A stretch of 64,000 nt of DNA from Schizophyllum amplum (lineage: Eukaryota; Basidiomycota; Agaricomycetes; Agaricales; Schizophyllaceae), in NCBI GenBank assembly GCA_007026445.1, contig VDMD01000065.1, positions 1-64,000 of the forward strand. Reading direction: 5' to 3'. Under the pieces are notes generated by a model that worked only from the letters and a program-made list of their open reading frames with translations, had not been told where the DNA came from and ran no database searches. This document shows positions 23,498 through 35,359 of the stretch, in pieces. The position numbers were made by a program, and so were the translations under genes. Position 1 is the first letter of the stretch; every line of letters starts with the position of its first letter.

Positions 23498-25049
23498 ATG
23501 AGGCACGCCGAACTAAAGTACAAGATCCTGCTATCTGCCGCTACGGACACGGTATCCGTAATGCAACGTATTGGCTACCAGTGCGCCCTCCATGGGCCGC
23601 TGGCGGTCTACCTGCTTGGAGAAGGGAAGCTCAAGGGACCGGTAGGGTATCAAAATGCTCGTGATCACTTGTTGTGGCTAACAACCTTGTACTTAGCCTT
23701 CCTGGGAAGTCTTCATCTTTGTCGACAGTTCCGACGATCTCGCGCTCATCCGCAGAGCTGTCCAGGACGCCGACAGCGACCACTTCGATTTCAGCGAAGA
23801 CGGTATTCTCATGTATCACTGCAAAGACCCAGATTTGCTCCAGGGCCAGCGAAAGACAACGTACCGGGTCCATCTGTCTGTGACGCTGGATAACTTCACG
23901 TTCGCGCAAACGCCGGATCTCGTGACAGCCGGGCTGCCTTTGGTCCCAGATCAGTATCTCATCTACGAATTTCTCAAGTGGACGTCCCAGCGTAATCGGA
24001 CAAGCACAGCGAAACCGGAAGCTTTACACAGATCGTTGGAAGCCCTTCTCAAAAGACAACGCGCGGGAGGCGATCAGCGTGGCGGCTTCACCGAGCAAGG
24101 CGCAAAACATATGTCAGAGATGATGGAATTGTTCACCCTGTCAGCTCAGAAGGGTCGTGCGCCCCCGCAGTCCGGTCAAATCACGGTTGAAACGGAGTCC
24201 ATTGCGCCTACGCCCACCCCGCAGGGCAACCAGCCGAGAGCACGCCTCCCCAGGCTGACATCTGTGCCGGGACAGGCAGCCGCATCATCCACCGCCACAA
24301 ACACCATTATCACTCAGCAGAGGGGCGTATCATCGGGGACTGCACGCGCGATGGAGGCTGCGTGGGCGGCTGTCTGCACCCTTTGGTCCCTCGGATATTC
24401 GGCGGCCATCTTCGGCGGCCTTGCTTGCTCGCTGTATGGCATCGAGCGTCCACCGCAGGTGCGCGGCTTGCGTGAACGTTGAGGTTTCTACTGATCTATC
24501 TCATAGGACGCCGACATCCTCGTCCTCCCGGGATATATGTGGTACGCCCCCGACCCAGAGTCCCTGAAGCGCGCGCTTGTCAGCATGGACCCAGTCCATT
24601 TCTACGCCAGGGCATCGAAGAATCCCGGAGCGACGTACCGAGTGCTGTACTACCGCAGGCCAGAACCCGGCGGCTTCACCTGCAAGGTCGACATCCTCCT
24701 CCCGGGGATCCTGCACCTCCCCGCGCTCGCCCCCGCCCAGATAATATGGATCGAAGGGTTGCCCGTCATCCCCTTCGCCCTGCTCCTTCTCCAGAAACTG
24801 CAGGCGTATGACGACCACCAGCGCTCTCTCGAACGCCACCACTTTGTGCGCTGGGAGAAGGACAAGGCGGACATCGACGAGCTGCTGGGGATTCAGGCGC
24901 GCGTGCGGGAGGTCATGGATGAGCGGCCTTGGGCTGACCGGGGCCTGTTTAGTGACGAGTTCATGGCGTTATCGGCGAGACGTGTGGAGGACTACGCAAC
25001 TCGGTACGAGTGTCGCGCGCAGTGGAGGGATCTGGGATTCGCGGTTTGA
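23498..25049 (+). CDS. Putative nucleotidyltransferase-fold protein, duplicated domain
   Basis: Three exons (23498-23641, 23697-24458, 24507-25049) give 482 residues in frame. The second half has the signature of the minimal nucleotidyltransferase fold: FGGLACSLYG, then DADILVL, i.e. a GG helix start followed by D-x-D. Introns 1 and 2 each fall just before the strand that carries the acidic residues. The first half repeats the plan in a weaker form (HGPLAVYLLGEGKLKG, then VFIFVDSSDD), with GP in place of GG. A flexible Gln/Pro/Thr linker (about residues 215-275) separates the halves. Substrate is unknown and enzyme activity is not certain. The family call is from motifs only. Confidence 0.6.
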
Positions 25050-27353
25050 TCATACAGGATTCTGCCATTTTCTGTATTTCTGATTGCTTGTACTCGGGGC
25101 ATCTAAGTGTATCTCACAGTACTGCGAAATATACAAACACGCTCACGCGCTCCTGCAACGCCCCTCCCGCGCCACTACAACGCCCCTACCGCGTGCTCGC
25201 CCCGCCCTCCCGCCCTTCCGCTGCGCCTTCAGCGTGGGATCAGCGAAGATGAACGTGCATCTTATGCGTCGTCGAAGGCAGTCGAGTCTGAGAGCTAGCA
25301 AGGATAAGACGTGTCGCGCTGATATTGTCCCGCGTTCTCGTGTAAGAGTAATCGTAGAAGATACAGCCGCCAGGGAGCGAGATGGAGGAGTAGTAGGCAG
25401 TTTGAGCCATCAAAATTGCCGTTTCTGGAAACGGAAATTCGTGACGCTGAAGAAGAAATTTCTGGTTTGCGGACCCATCTCAGGACGCCTCACCAAGATA
25501 CTTTGTAGTACTGGAGATACACACTACGGAAATGCTTCTGCCAACTTTGACTTGAAGCTGACAGCGGTGAAGTGCAGAATCCGTGATCCAAAATTCGGAT
25601 ATGTGACCGGAAATTCCCGTGTCAAACTTCGTCGAGCGTTTTGCCCGGCTGCGAGCAGTATGCTGCCTCCCTATGACCTGTGACAGAGTAGCAATGTCAG
25701 TACCATTGCTTCGCACAGCTGAAGCGACCCCTGGGACGCAAAATGCACCGACCACAGCATGGACATGTAAGAGGGCCGCTTGCTGGGCCTATGCATTCGA
25801 CATGCACTCCTCGATGCCCCAACGGCCATGCAAGTTCTATCATAGCATCACAAAGCGTTATTTGTAGTGTACATACTAGCCACACTGCGGCGGCGTGCGT
25901 GATGCGCGCGCAGTGCAGTGGACAAGGCCATGACCGGAATTTTCCTTGACTCAAAAAGGAAATTTATATACGGAATTTCGGCCCGGCTCAAACTCCCTAG
26001 TAGGGAGTTTGAGCCGGGCGGCACGGTTCGGGTTCACGTCGCGTGGCGTAAGCCACTAGCTGGAAAGTAGCCGACAAGGGAGTTATACGTGCGCACATAA
26101 GCAAGCAAGGAATTGCACTCGCAGCTTACTAGCGTTAAGCCGTCTTAAGGAGAGCGAGGCGGGACGCGACGCGACGTAACCGCACGTGACCGCGCGCGCG
26201 CACCCGGCGGGAGGCGCGGCCGGACCGGATTCCCGCCTTCTTACGCCTTGAAGCTGAAGTTGTCAAGCCTGCCTTCGACGGACACCTTCGCCTTCAGAAT
26301 CACCTTAAACATCGAATTTATCTTTGCTGGATGCATCCTTTGTGGGACACAGTGGGGGTATATGGACATGTCCTGCTTCGGGTTTAATGTTTCTCGGTTA
26401 CGCGGTGCATCTGCGACACGATCATCGCCGACGGCCATGTCGTCTCGCATGTGCGCCTGCCAACCGAAGAACGCCTCTCAATGCCAAATGGTCTGCAGAT
26501 AAGGATACGCGTACTCCGAGCCTTATTCCCTAATAATGGATACCACTGGCGCTTGACACGATGCTCGCACATGCTGGATACGAGCACGTAGCACGCAGAC
26601 TATTCGTACCATCCCCCGACAGACTGCGCCTTCGCTTCCTGCATGTGCGCTCTAGAGGGCCGGACGTGGTCTCAACCGAAGTCCGTCATGCGATGGTGGA
26701 GTGGCGCGCGAGACGCGACCGCGGTGAGCAAGATCGCCACCATGCACGGAGAATCCCTGACTCATCTTCCCCGCAGGCTTCGATCGTCTGGTCTGAGCAC
26801 AGCCTTGGCTATTGTTCCATTCCATTCCCTGGACTATACCGTACGACGCCAGTCATCTTCAAGAAGCAGTTCCCCTCGCTGTACCAGGCCGAATAACCCA
26901 CGCCCACGGCCATCCCCGCCCCCGAGCCAGAAGCTGATCCCCACACCCCGCGCTAAGTACCCTCCCAGTCCACCTGTCCATGGCACTCTCGCTTCCAAAG
27001 TGCGATACCCCCTATACTTGGAACAAGCCCACTCGAAGCAGCGCGTGTTCCCCCGCACGATGACGCGAGCCCGCGCCCGGCGCGTCCCCGGCTCTGCGTC
27101 GGGTCTCAACAACTGAAGCGCGACGTCTTGGAGCCTCCCGCATCGTCGCTACGGGGAGCACGCTTCCGCGCCCTCGTGCTCCCCGGAGGCGCTCGCGTGC
27201 GCATCCTAATTATGTCTAACAATAGCCCGCTGGTCTTCGCGCTCCACAGTGGAGACGCCGTTCATAAAAGGCGCACCCTCGTTGCCTTCATTTCCTCAAC
27301 CATATCCCCCCTCGTCTTCACCGTCACCCGCTTACGCTCCTCGCCCAACGACC
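25050..27353. other. Gene-free, repeat-bearing interval
   Basis: No gene is supported over 2.3 kb. It contains the repeat-bounded segment at 25391-26019, a very GC-rich stretch with CG runs at 26150-26230, and the promoter of the aspartic protease. A TATA-like ATAAAA lies near 27265, about 90 bp before the ATG. Confidence 0.5.
25391..26019. repeat. Segment with 18-bp direct repeats and a 39-bp palindrome
   Basis: TAGTAGGCAGTTTGAGCC (25391-25408) recurs with one change at 25998-26015. At the right end a perfect inverted repeat (25981-25999 and 26001-26019, one-base centre) carries the same TTTGAGCC core in both directions. The inside is AT-richer than its surroundings and rich in AAATTCC words. 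This suggests a small non-autonomous element; its class is unknown. Confidence 0.5.
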
Positions 27354-28926
27354 ATGTTCGCCTACTTCTCGCTGCTCGCCACGGTCTCGCTCGCGCTCAC
27401 TGCCGCGGCGTCGCCCCTGGCTAGCGTGCCCAAGGAGGGTCGCGCTATCCCCATGCGCAAGCGCAGCGGCTTGACTCTGGACAACGGCGTCTTCGACCAC
27501 GACCGCGCCGTCGCGCTCACCGTCGCTACGCAGAACAAGCACCGCCAGAACCTGCTCAACCTCAAGAACAACCTCGGCGAGGGCGCGTTCCGCAAGGTGC
27601 GTTACTCGCTCTCCGCTTTCTTAGTACAGTCCTGACATGTGATATTGTAGGGCACGGTCATTAAAGACATCGCGTCGATCCCGGAGGACATCAAGGCAAA
27701 GCTCGTCCAGCGCCGCGAGACCGCGCTCGCCAAGCGCCAGGCCGAGTCGCTTGACGACGAGAATGACGCCGAGTGGGCGGGCGACATCACGATCGGCACC
27801 CCGGCGCAGAAATTCCTCATCGACTTTGACAGTGCGTAGCACCCCTTTCCTTCTTCGCTTCCTCGTCACCTCCTAACTTCTTATGTGCAGCCGGCTCCTC
27901 CGACCTGTGGGTCCCCAGCTCCGACTGCACGGACTCCGTGTGCAAGAAGAAGAACAGCTACGACTCTGGCTCCTCCTCCACCAGCAAGAAAGCCAGCGGC
28001 AGCTTCGAGATCGTGTACGGCGACCAGTCCACGGTCTCCGGCCCAGTGTACAAGGATACGGTGAAGGTCGCGGGCGTGAAGGTCACGGACCAGTACTTCT
28101 CGCCCGTCACCACGCTCTCCTCGAGCTTCTCGGACGACCCGATCGACGGCATCCTGGGGCTCGCGTACCCGGCGATCAGCAACCTGAACCAGGACCCGTG
28201 GTTCACAAGCGCGGCGTCGCAGGGCGCGGTGGACGCCAATGCGTTTGGGTTCTACCTGGCGTCGAGCGGCTCGGAGCTGTACCTCGGCGGCAGCAACGAC
28301 GAGCTGTACTCGGGAGACGTGGAGTACCACGATGTGGACCAGAGCGAGGGCTTCTGGCTCCTCTCGGACGCGTCTATCTCGGTCGGTGGCTCGTCCGCGG
28401 CCGAGGGCTTCAGCACGATCATTGACTCGGGCACGACGCGTGAGTGCACTGCATCATGTTGCTGAAAGTAACGGCTGACGTGGACACAGTCGCCTACGGC
28501 CCGCCGTCCGACATCAAGAAGATTTTCGCTGGCATCGACGGCTCCTCCGTCTACGACGAGTCCCAGGGCCTGTACCAGTTCCCCTGTGACTCCGTACCGG
28601 AGGTTTCCTTCAGCTGGGGCGGCAAGGACTGGGCTATCTCTGCTGAGAAGTGAGTTCGCCTTCGTCCTACTTAATCCTTCGTACTGACGCGCTGCGGCAG
28701 CTTCAACCTCGGCACAACGGAGCAGGGCAGCTCGGACTGTGTTGCGTCCCTCGCCGGCCAGGACCTCGGTCTCGGCGACGACACCTGGTTGCTCGGTGAT
28801 GCGTATGTTTTTGTTCAGTTTGTTATGGATGCTTTCGATGCTAACGATCGCGGCAGGTTCATGAAGAACGTCTACACCGTCTTCGACTTTGACCAGAACG
28901 CGGTCGGCTTCGCGAAGCTCGCGTGA
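27354..28926 (+). CDS. Secreted pepsin-like aspartic protease (A1), polyporopepsin type
   Basis: Six exons: 27354-27596, 27651-27831, 27891-28439, 28490-28649, 28701-28802 and 28857-28926. The protein starts with a signal peptide (hydrophobic LLATVSLALTAAASP). A propeptide of about 90 residues follows, ending in Lys/Arg sites (LVQRRE, LAKRQ). The mature enzyme has both catalytic motifs: DTGSSDLW, split by the second intron, and DSGTTLAY, split by the third. The flap Tyr is in VYGDQSTVSG. It should cut proteins at acid pH outside the cell. Length and layout fit secreted fungal pepsins such as polyporopepsin. Intron junctions all keep frame. Confidence 0.95.
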
Positions 28927-28929
28927 GGG

Positions 28930-29005
28930 AGAGAGACGAGCTTGATGAGAGGGACGAGCTTGATGAGAGGGAGGAGTTCGATGAGAGGGAGGAATTTGAT
29001 GATTT
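28930..29005 (+). repeat. 18-bp tandem repeat just after the protease stop
   Basis: About four units related to GACGAGCTTGATGAGAGG follow the stop at once and would lie in the 3' UTR. Confidence 0.7.
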
Positions 29006-29282
29006 GCTACGAACAAGAGGCGCATACCACACACTGATCTCGCATGCCCTCGATGCGACTACCGCCTCACTTCGATTGTACCTTTCTCTGTACTAAGTTA
29101 TGGACTACTTACGTTCTTGGCGGATGACAATGACTGTATTTATCCCATCGTCTGCTCTGTTTAATGCATTGTTATGTTCACTCTCGTTGTTGTTGTGATG
29201 TCTCGACAACTATGCAGTCTGTGACTATCCCTTCTATAGGCTCATGACAGCCTCGGCGGCTCACTGCTTTAGGACGCTGCCT

Positions 29283-29358
29283 CTGATACCGGTCGTTGTT
29301 CTGATACCTGTCGTTGCTCTTGTACCCGTCGTTGCAACTAACTGGTACCGGTCGTTGC
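29283..29358 (+). repeat. Tandem repeat near tRNA-Ile
   Basis: Four diverged units around GATACCGGTCGTTG. No gene is seen between the protease and the tRNA (28927-29432). Confidence 0.6.
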
Positions 29359-29432
29359 CCTTCCCCTCGACTGTGAATCGCGCCATCTCAATGTGTGCGC
29401 ACGGGTACTTACGCCAGGCCCGCGAACGCCAT

Positions 29433-29517
29433 GCCCCCATGGCGCAGTTGGTTAGCGCTTCGTACTTATATGGGTAACATGATGCGACGGTCGCCAGTTC
29501 GAGCCTGGCTGGGAGCA
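29433..29517 (+). tRNA. tRNA-Ile(UAU) with an 11-nt intron
   Basis: The cloverleaf can be folded by hand. Acceptor 29433-29439 pairs with 29510-29516 (one C-A mismatch at the third pair), discriminator A at 29517. The D stem is GCGC/GCGC. Anticodon stem 29460-29464 pairs with 29483-29487. Anticodon TAT is at 29467-29469. The T arm is 29493-29509 with TTCGAGC. The loop is too long by 11 bases; removing 29471-29481, one base after the anticodon, restores seven. The arm resembles the spliced yeast tRNA-Ile(UAU), which also has an intron. A TTTTT tract just downstream fits a Pol III stop. Confidence 0.88.
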
Positions 29518-29804
29518 GCGCCTTTTTGCTCTCTATGTTGCGGTGCGGTACATGGGAAGGCTGGAATGGACACGAAGATGAATCTGTTGGGCGTGATGAA
29601 GAATGAACGTGCTGGACGCGCTAAAGAATACATCCGAAGTGCAAAGTTCGCCAGGCAGCGCTTTCGCGACCACCGGCTTGCTGTATCGCTGCACACGCTC
29701 CCCACATGTATCTCATGTCGTACTAGTAGGACATCGGCGGGCAAGCCATTCGCGCAGGGACGAAACTTGCCACGACCGTGGCGTCGCATCAAAGTAGAAC
29801 TGTC

Positions 29805-30125
29805 ACTAGGGTACACACATCACGGATCCACCTCGTCCATCTGCGAAGGTATCGTCGTCTCTGGGTCCAGAACCGCCTGCACGACGAGTGATTCACGTCC
29901 AAACGGCGGCTGGCAGACGCTCTGCGTACCGCGATTCATGGCCGCAGTGTATGCATACGCTCGGGCAAGACAAAGGCGAACGGGTATGTCAAGAGGACCG
30001 TAGTCGCGAGCTGCAAATCGGCTTTCGTTCCGGTGTCTCTAGTCTCCTGCCCGATGTTCATGGTGGTGTCTCGCGCGACGTCGAGTTCATCACGTTGAGG
30101 AGCGCCCAATCACATCGGTCGCGCC
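29805..30125 (-). pseudogene. Decayed fragment of the F-box family
   Basis: Patchy but ordered DNA similarity to the large helical exon of paralog D (about 30695-31075). Examples are GGATCCA followed by CTCGTCCATCT near 29823, GTCGCGAGCTGCAAATCGGCTT near 30003, and CATCGGTCGCGCCA near 30115. Frames are broken. It lies directly beyond the 3' end of paralog D in the same orientation and looks like the remains of a ninth copy. 29518-29804 shows nothing recognisable. Confidence 0.6.
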
Positions 30126-30256
30126 AGGGATCGAAGTACAACCCCGACAATGATAGCGACGTAGCGCCTGCCTCGCGGCCAGGGAATTACAAGACGGGCT
30201 TCGATACGTTTTGCAATGCAGATTACATCAGTATATCTATTGTGGGAAGGAAGATC

Positions 30257-32716
30257 TCACGTCGCATACGGCAGATAGGCGACGCCCCCGTATCTGCCAT
30301 CGTCAAAGCTCAGGGCGTAATCAGTCCCTTTCCTGTATGTCGCTCGACCATGCCTGCGCATTCGGTCAGTGTATACGTCAGGCAAAGAGCTGACGACTTA
30401 CGCGTCGGTAAGATGCTCCATAAGCTGGGAGGCGGCCAGCGTCGAGGCCGCAAAGCGGGCGTGACAATGTACGCACATGCTCTCAACATGAAGGAGTCCA
30501 AGGACATCCTCGACGTAACTGCGAGCCTGGTTCGCATCGTCTTTGGAGAGGAGCTCGAACTTCAAGTCACGTTCAGTTAGACTGAGCTGGACAGAGTGAG
30601 CTTGCGCAGACGACTCAACGCGTAAGAAGACAACTCACTGCATACCGCCAAGTCATCGCGTACGGCCGTCCCTTGATTGGATGGTTCAGACAGGCGTACC
30701 ATGGATCCAGCTCGTCCATCTCTTCGGGGGTCGCTGTCTTCGGATCAAGCCCTGCCAGCACGACAAGCTCCTTCACAATATGTCGGTGTGGCGCTCGCAG
30801 GAACTTCGAAGACCACGGCGTCTCTCTGCAAGTAGCGGCCAAACTGTCATGACCAAGCTTCGTGTTCCAGGGCAACCGTGTCAAGTCGTCCGATACGAGC
30901 ACAAGCGGATACGAAAGGTTCGAGAAGCCGTCCTTGTATGCGAAGACTGTGGTCGCGAGTTTGAGGTCGGCTTTTGTCCATGATGTTTTCCGTCGTGAGG
31001 AATTGAGCACACCGACGAGGGCTGTGTCGCATCGGTCGCGCCAATCATCAAAGTATGACTGCGGAACAGCATCGAGAAGAGCGCGAAGGTCGGATTTGGT
31101 GAGGACTTGATCGTAAGGGGTGTTCTCAATAACGCGGGCGATCTCTTGAATGGTGACGATGTCTCCAAGGCCGGGAAGAACGGTCCGGAAGGGCTTGGCC
31201 AGACGGAATTCGCGGTACGCCTCGACAAGTATGTCACGGCGGGAGCAGAGTGCCGCCATCTTCTCCTGGGCGAGACGCTCAGTCTTCACCCCTTCCAAGT
31301 ACTCCAGCAGCGGGCCTTGAATTCGGCGCCAGACTATCGGCAGAGGTCAGTACGACTTGTCAGTCAATGGAAATTCATATGGCGCACTTCTCTCGGTCAA
31401 CGGTTGGGGCTTGCGCACCAGCTCATGATCTCCGAATACCGTCAAATCTAGATGACGAATTTCGTCTGCCCATCCAAGCTCTTTCAGTCGTCGCAGTATT
31501 CTGAAAGAGATGAGAAGAGACATTGTTTCATGGGCAGAGATCTTACTCGGCTTTCCTGACGTCTCGGGCGTTCTGCAATTCCTCGTCTCTTCCCGCCTGT
31601 CTTTCGGCATCCCACGCCTCGCAAAGCGCGGCATGCTGATAAGTCGCTTCTAGGTCAGTGATTGTCAAGGCAGGTAATCGAAATAACGTACCTCGTTGCT
31701 CGCTTTGACTTGAGCCTTTCTCTTCGCGATCCACTGACTCATTTCCTCCTCGCTCTGATATCGAACACCGTCCCGCTCGTAATCGGCGTACAAATCCAGC
31801 ACAGATGCGATTGGAACCACTGTTTTGTAGTAACGTCTGTCTGAGTTCTTTCAGGTTATCGCCGGTGGTAAGCAAGGTATCACTTACCTGAGATCTCGAA
31901 GGAAGGGAAAATCATGAAAAATGAGCTCGTAGGGCTACATACGCTCATTAACTGTAATATGATGTTGTTGCTGGAATATCTGAGGCTGTCTTTTGGCGTG
32001 AAGTTCGCTCTGAGTAAGGGATGAGATCGGGGCCACCACACCTGACAGTAGGACACCATGACTGACTCGTTAAGCATGCATTTCCTACAACATCGAACTC
32101 GCGCAATCCAAATGATGCTGTTGACGCTCGGCGCGGAGCAAAACTAGAGCAATAGACTGAGACCTGTGTCGAAGGTAGAGAAAAGCCGTACGCACATGGC
32201 AGAACCTATCGTAGGCCAGGCCGACAAATTGGGGAACCGTCATCCCTGGAGGTACAGGTGGTAGATCGGATGCGGCGTGGCTGTCTTTCCATATCCAAAT
32301 GGACGATTTGCTCATGAGCACAGAGCGGAGCGTTTTCGTCGTCCGAGAGGCCTGGAGGAGGTCGCGAGGGTGCATATTTCGGAATATCTGCCGCGTATAT
32401 AGTCAGCGCATGTGCATCACGACGCGTCGACATCTGGTCGACACACGACCGGTCGCCGCACCTCGTAAAGGATGTCGAGCGGCATTTCCGGCAGAGCAGC
32501 CAACCGACCACGCACACGTTGCCTAGAAGGCTTCCCTCGTTTCTCTTGCCTTTCATCGGCAGTGTTGGCCTTGGCCTTTCGGCGCTTTCGTGCGGGCCTC
32601 CGGGCGAACTCATCGGCGGACTCGCCGCCGGAGAGCTCGAAAGATTGGTCGCCGTCGTCGTCTGCTGCCGTCTTGCGTATTCCATTCACAGAGGCAATCC
32701 GGAGAGATCTCCGCAT
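30257..32716 (-). CDS. F-box protein with variant C2H2 finger, paralog D
   Basis: Full-length minus-strand copy, ATG 32716, stop 30257. Order as in paralog A: basic start MRRSLRIASVNG, F-box (LPEMPLDILYE, HPRDLLQASRTTKTL), Cys motif (FCS, RVRCCRKCM), helical exons (HAALCEAWDAERQAGRDEEL) and the long exon at about 31300-30640. It is closest to A among the copies, with almost identical F-box exons. The zinc finger reads CVHC, then 16 rather than 12 residues before His, because of four extra residues (around LAAS), then x4-His. Whether it still binds zinc is uncertain. Paralog E starts 167 bp away in the opposite direction. Confidence 0.8.
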
Positions 32717-32883
32717 GTCGCCTGAGTGTTAAACTGGTTCATGGGCAAGAGCAAGAGCACGATGCACGCGTCAACGTTCTCGATCACCTGATATCCCGAA
32801 ATGCCGGCCGGAGACCCACGTGTTCTGTTTCGGTGCCGCCGCGTGTGACTACAATGAGAGCTCGAATCACCTTTGTCCTCCAC
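32717..32883. promoter_or_regulatory. Compact divergent promoter of paralogs D and E
   Basis: Only 167 bp separate the two start codons. The region contains CACGTG near 32818 and a CCGCCGCGTG run. Co-regulation of D and E is possible. Confidence 0.4.
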
Positions 32884-35359
32884 CATGAGACGATCTTCCA
32901 GAATTGCAGCCGCATACCAATCAAAGCGTGCCGATCCCGTGCAACCCACGAATGGCAAGCCGTTGAGCGAGTCGCAGTCTCGCAAGCGGCACAAGCGCGT
33001 GGAAGGATCAAGTTCAACGCCACACTTCGTCAAAGGGCTCCAAGGAAAGCTGGCCAACATAGCTGAAATGCCTTTGGACATTCTGTTCGAGGTGCGTACT
33101 GATGTATATATCGGTCGACATTCACTGAATAGTCGGTCGTTTCTGGTGCCGGCGCTCACAGATCTTCGCATACGTGGATCCGGAAGATCTCCTCAACCTG
33201 TCACGTTTGACAAAGGCATGGCGAGCGTTGCTCATGAACCGTTCTGCGTCGCCAGTTTGGCGGCGCATCCTGGCGAAAGTGAAAGGTCTTCCATCGATTC
33301 CCGACGACATGAATGAGCCGCAGTATGTAGCACTCGTTTGCGGAAAGCACTGCGACGTGAGGTTGATCTCTCTGCACGTGTTCCTTTTGCTAACAGTTCT
33401 TGTGAAGTACTGCGGTAGCTCAATCGCGGTCAAGATTGCGTGGCTCGCACGGGTCGTGTATTGCAGGAAATGTTTTTCGAAGAAGTGAGTTACGCGCTTT
33501 CGTCCAATATCTAGGATCTCAACGTTACAGATTCTTTCCCTACTCGAATATGCCGGACACCTTTTCTCGTCTTCGCCACATCCTTCCGGACCAGGATGAG
33601 ATGAGGCGCGTCGTCCCCTATGTGACGATAAAAGAGAAACGTATGTTGCCTCCACGAACATATCTGTCGAATCTAATCTCGATTTTTGACAGGCCGGGAC
33701 CGAACCTGGCTCTACCGGTGGTTCTCCGCCGTAGCATGCAAGGAACTTATGGCGGATCTGAATCGGCCGCAAATGATCAAGGGAGATCAGCAATTCCTGC
33801 AAGACTATTGGAACGACAAGGAACAGCGTTTGGATAATATCAAGAAGGTGATGCAGTGCTCGATGGAGTGGAACAACGATGACTAACCCAGCCTCCGTAG
33901 CATGCCGCATTGTGTGAGAAATGGGAGCAAGATCGTCGGGAGGATAAGGAGAAAGACATGGAGCGTATGCGCAACCTTCGCGAGGAGGCGTAAGTCGAAC
34001 GCAGTAGCGGGTTACGCTTATTCTTACGGCCTCCGCAGCATCCAACAGCGCTTGATTGACCTTGGGTGGGGGGACGAGTTCGGCAAATTGTATCACAACC
34101 CGCTTGGGCAGCACAGGAAGGTCAGGATCGCGGAGCCCTTGACTGAGAAACGTGAGTAATGTTCTGTGCATCATGCTACGTGCCCCACTGATCTCGCGCT
34201 GCCCAGGCTGGCTTGCGATAAAAGACGAACTTGTCGAGCTCATGCAGAACGCACAGCGCAGGCGCCTTGCAGAATTGCGGGAAGACGCCTTGGGGCAGCG
34301 CTACAGGTCGCTTGGAGAGCTTCTTGTCAACTATTACCGGTCGCAGCCGATGGGAATCATCCTACCGCGCACAGGAGATTTCGCAAATTTTGAGGCCCTC
34401 TCTCGTGTCATCGAAGGTACCCCTTTTGATCAGAAAGTGTCTGAGCACGACCTCCAGGATGCGCTGGAGGCTGTTCCGCGGTCTTCCTTCGACGAGTGGC
34501 ACGCTCGGTGCGAGGACTCCCTTGTTGCCTTCATCCAGCACAGCATGCGGGACGATCAACTTATACGCGACGCGCTGGGCTTAGACGACATTACTCGGGA
34601 CAACCTCCGACTCGCAATCATGGTTTACGGCACCAGCTCCTACGGAGATCCTATTCAAACTTACCCCCGTGTGTTGGTTTGGCCGCGGCTTACCAGAGTG
34701 TACGGGTGGATCGAACGACGGTGGTCTACCGATGAACTTGTCCTCCGTCACGAGTCTATCGCTATGGCTTGCCGGGCTGTGGAGCTGGCAGGAGGTGACG
34801 CGCAGACCATGACAGTCGACGAGATGGACGCGCTGGATCCGTGGTATTCCTTCGCCGGCGAGGAGAAGAGGCTCCTGAAGCGCCGCGCTTACCCGTGGCG
34901 CGATGCGGTACGTTTACCATCTGACTTTGTAGACCGCTTATGCCGATATTTTAACGTCCGTTCGTACAGATACATGATTCCCAGTTCAAGCGCATCAACA
35001 AGCTAATGCTACTGGGACCAGAAGATACGGCCGCTGCTCGTGCTTGTCTCGCTGCCTCCAAGTGCGACGTGTTTTTTCCCGACAGTATCGCTCAGTGCGC
35101 ACACTGCGAACAGCGACCATTGTGCTCTGGGGAATTATACGCACACCTGAAAAGAGCGTGAGTCATTGTGAACCATAGGGCTTCGCAGATAGCTCATTTT
35201 TTGCTCTCCAGGCATGTCATAGATCGTCCAAGGAGGCAGGACTTCGTTGCCGGTCCCGATATACATCATCACGCCACAAGGGCGCCGGTCGATTTGCCCC
35301 TGGCAATCGCCTTAGCGCACGGCGTAGAAGCTGTGCCCAACCAGTGCACTTCAGCTTGA
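32884..35359 (+). CDS. F-box protein with C2H2 finger, paralog E
   Basis: Full-length copy from ATG 32884 (MRRSSRIAAAYQSKR) to TGA 35357-35359. F-box: MPLDILFE, then YVDPEDLLNLSRLTKAWRAL. Cys motif: YCGSS, then RVVYCRKCF. Helical exons include HAALCEKWEQDRRE and RLIDLGWGDEFGKL. The long exon ends in DEMDALDPWYSFAGE. Zinc finger: CAHC, then x12-His, with the second His from the last exon. The tail carries DFVAGPDIHHHATRAPVDLP, nearly identical in paralog F. Intron positions match A where checked and the reading frame is intact. E, F and G form their own subgroup, with Tyr-Cys-Gly in the Cys motif. Confidence 0.82.

Noticed and set aside
27881..28330. 149- and 180-codon frames over the protease
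   Set aside because: Shadows of the well-supported protease exon in other frames.
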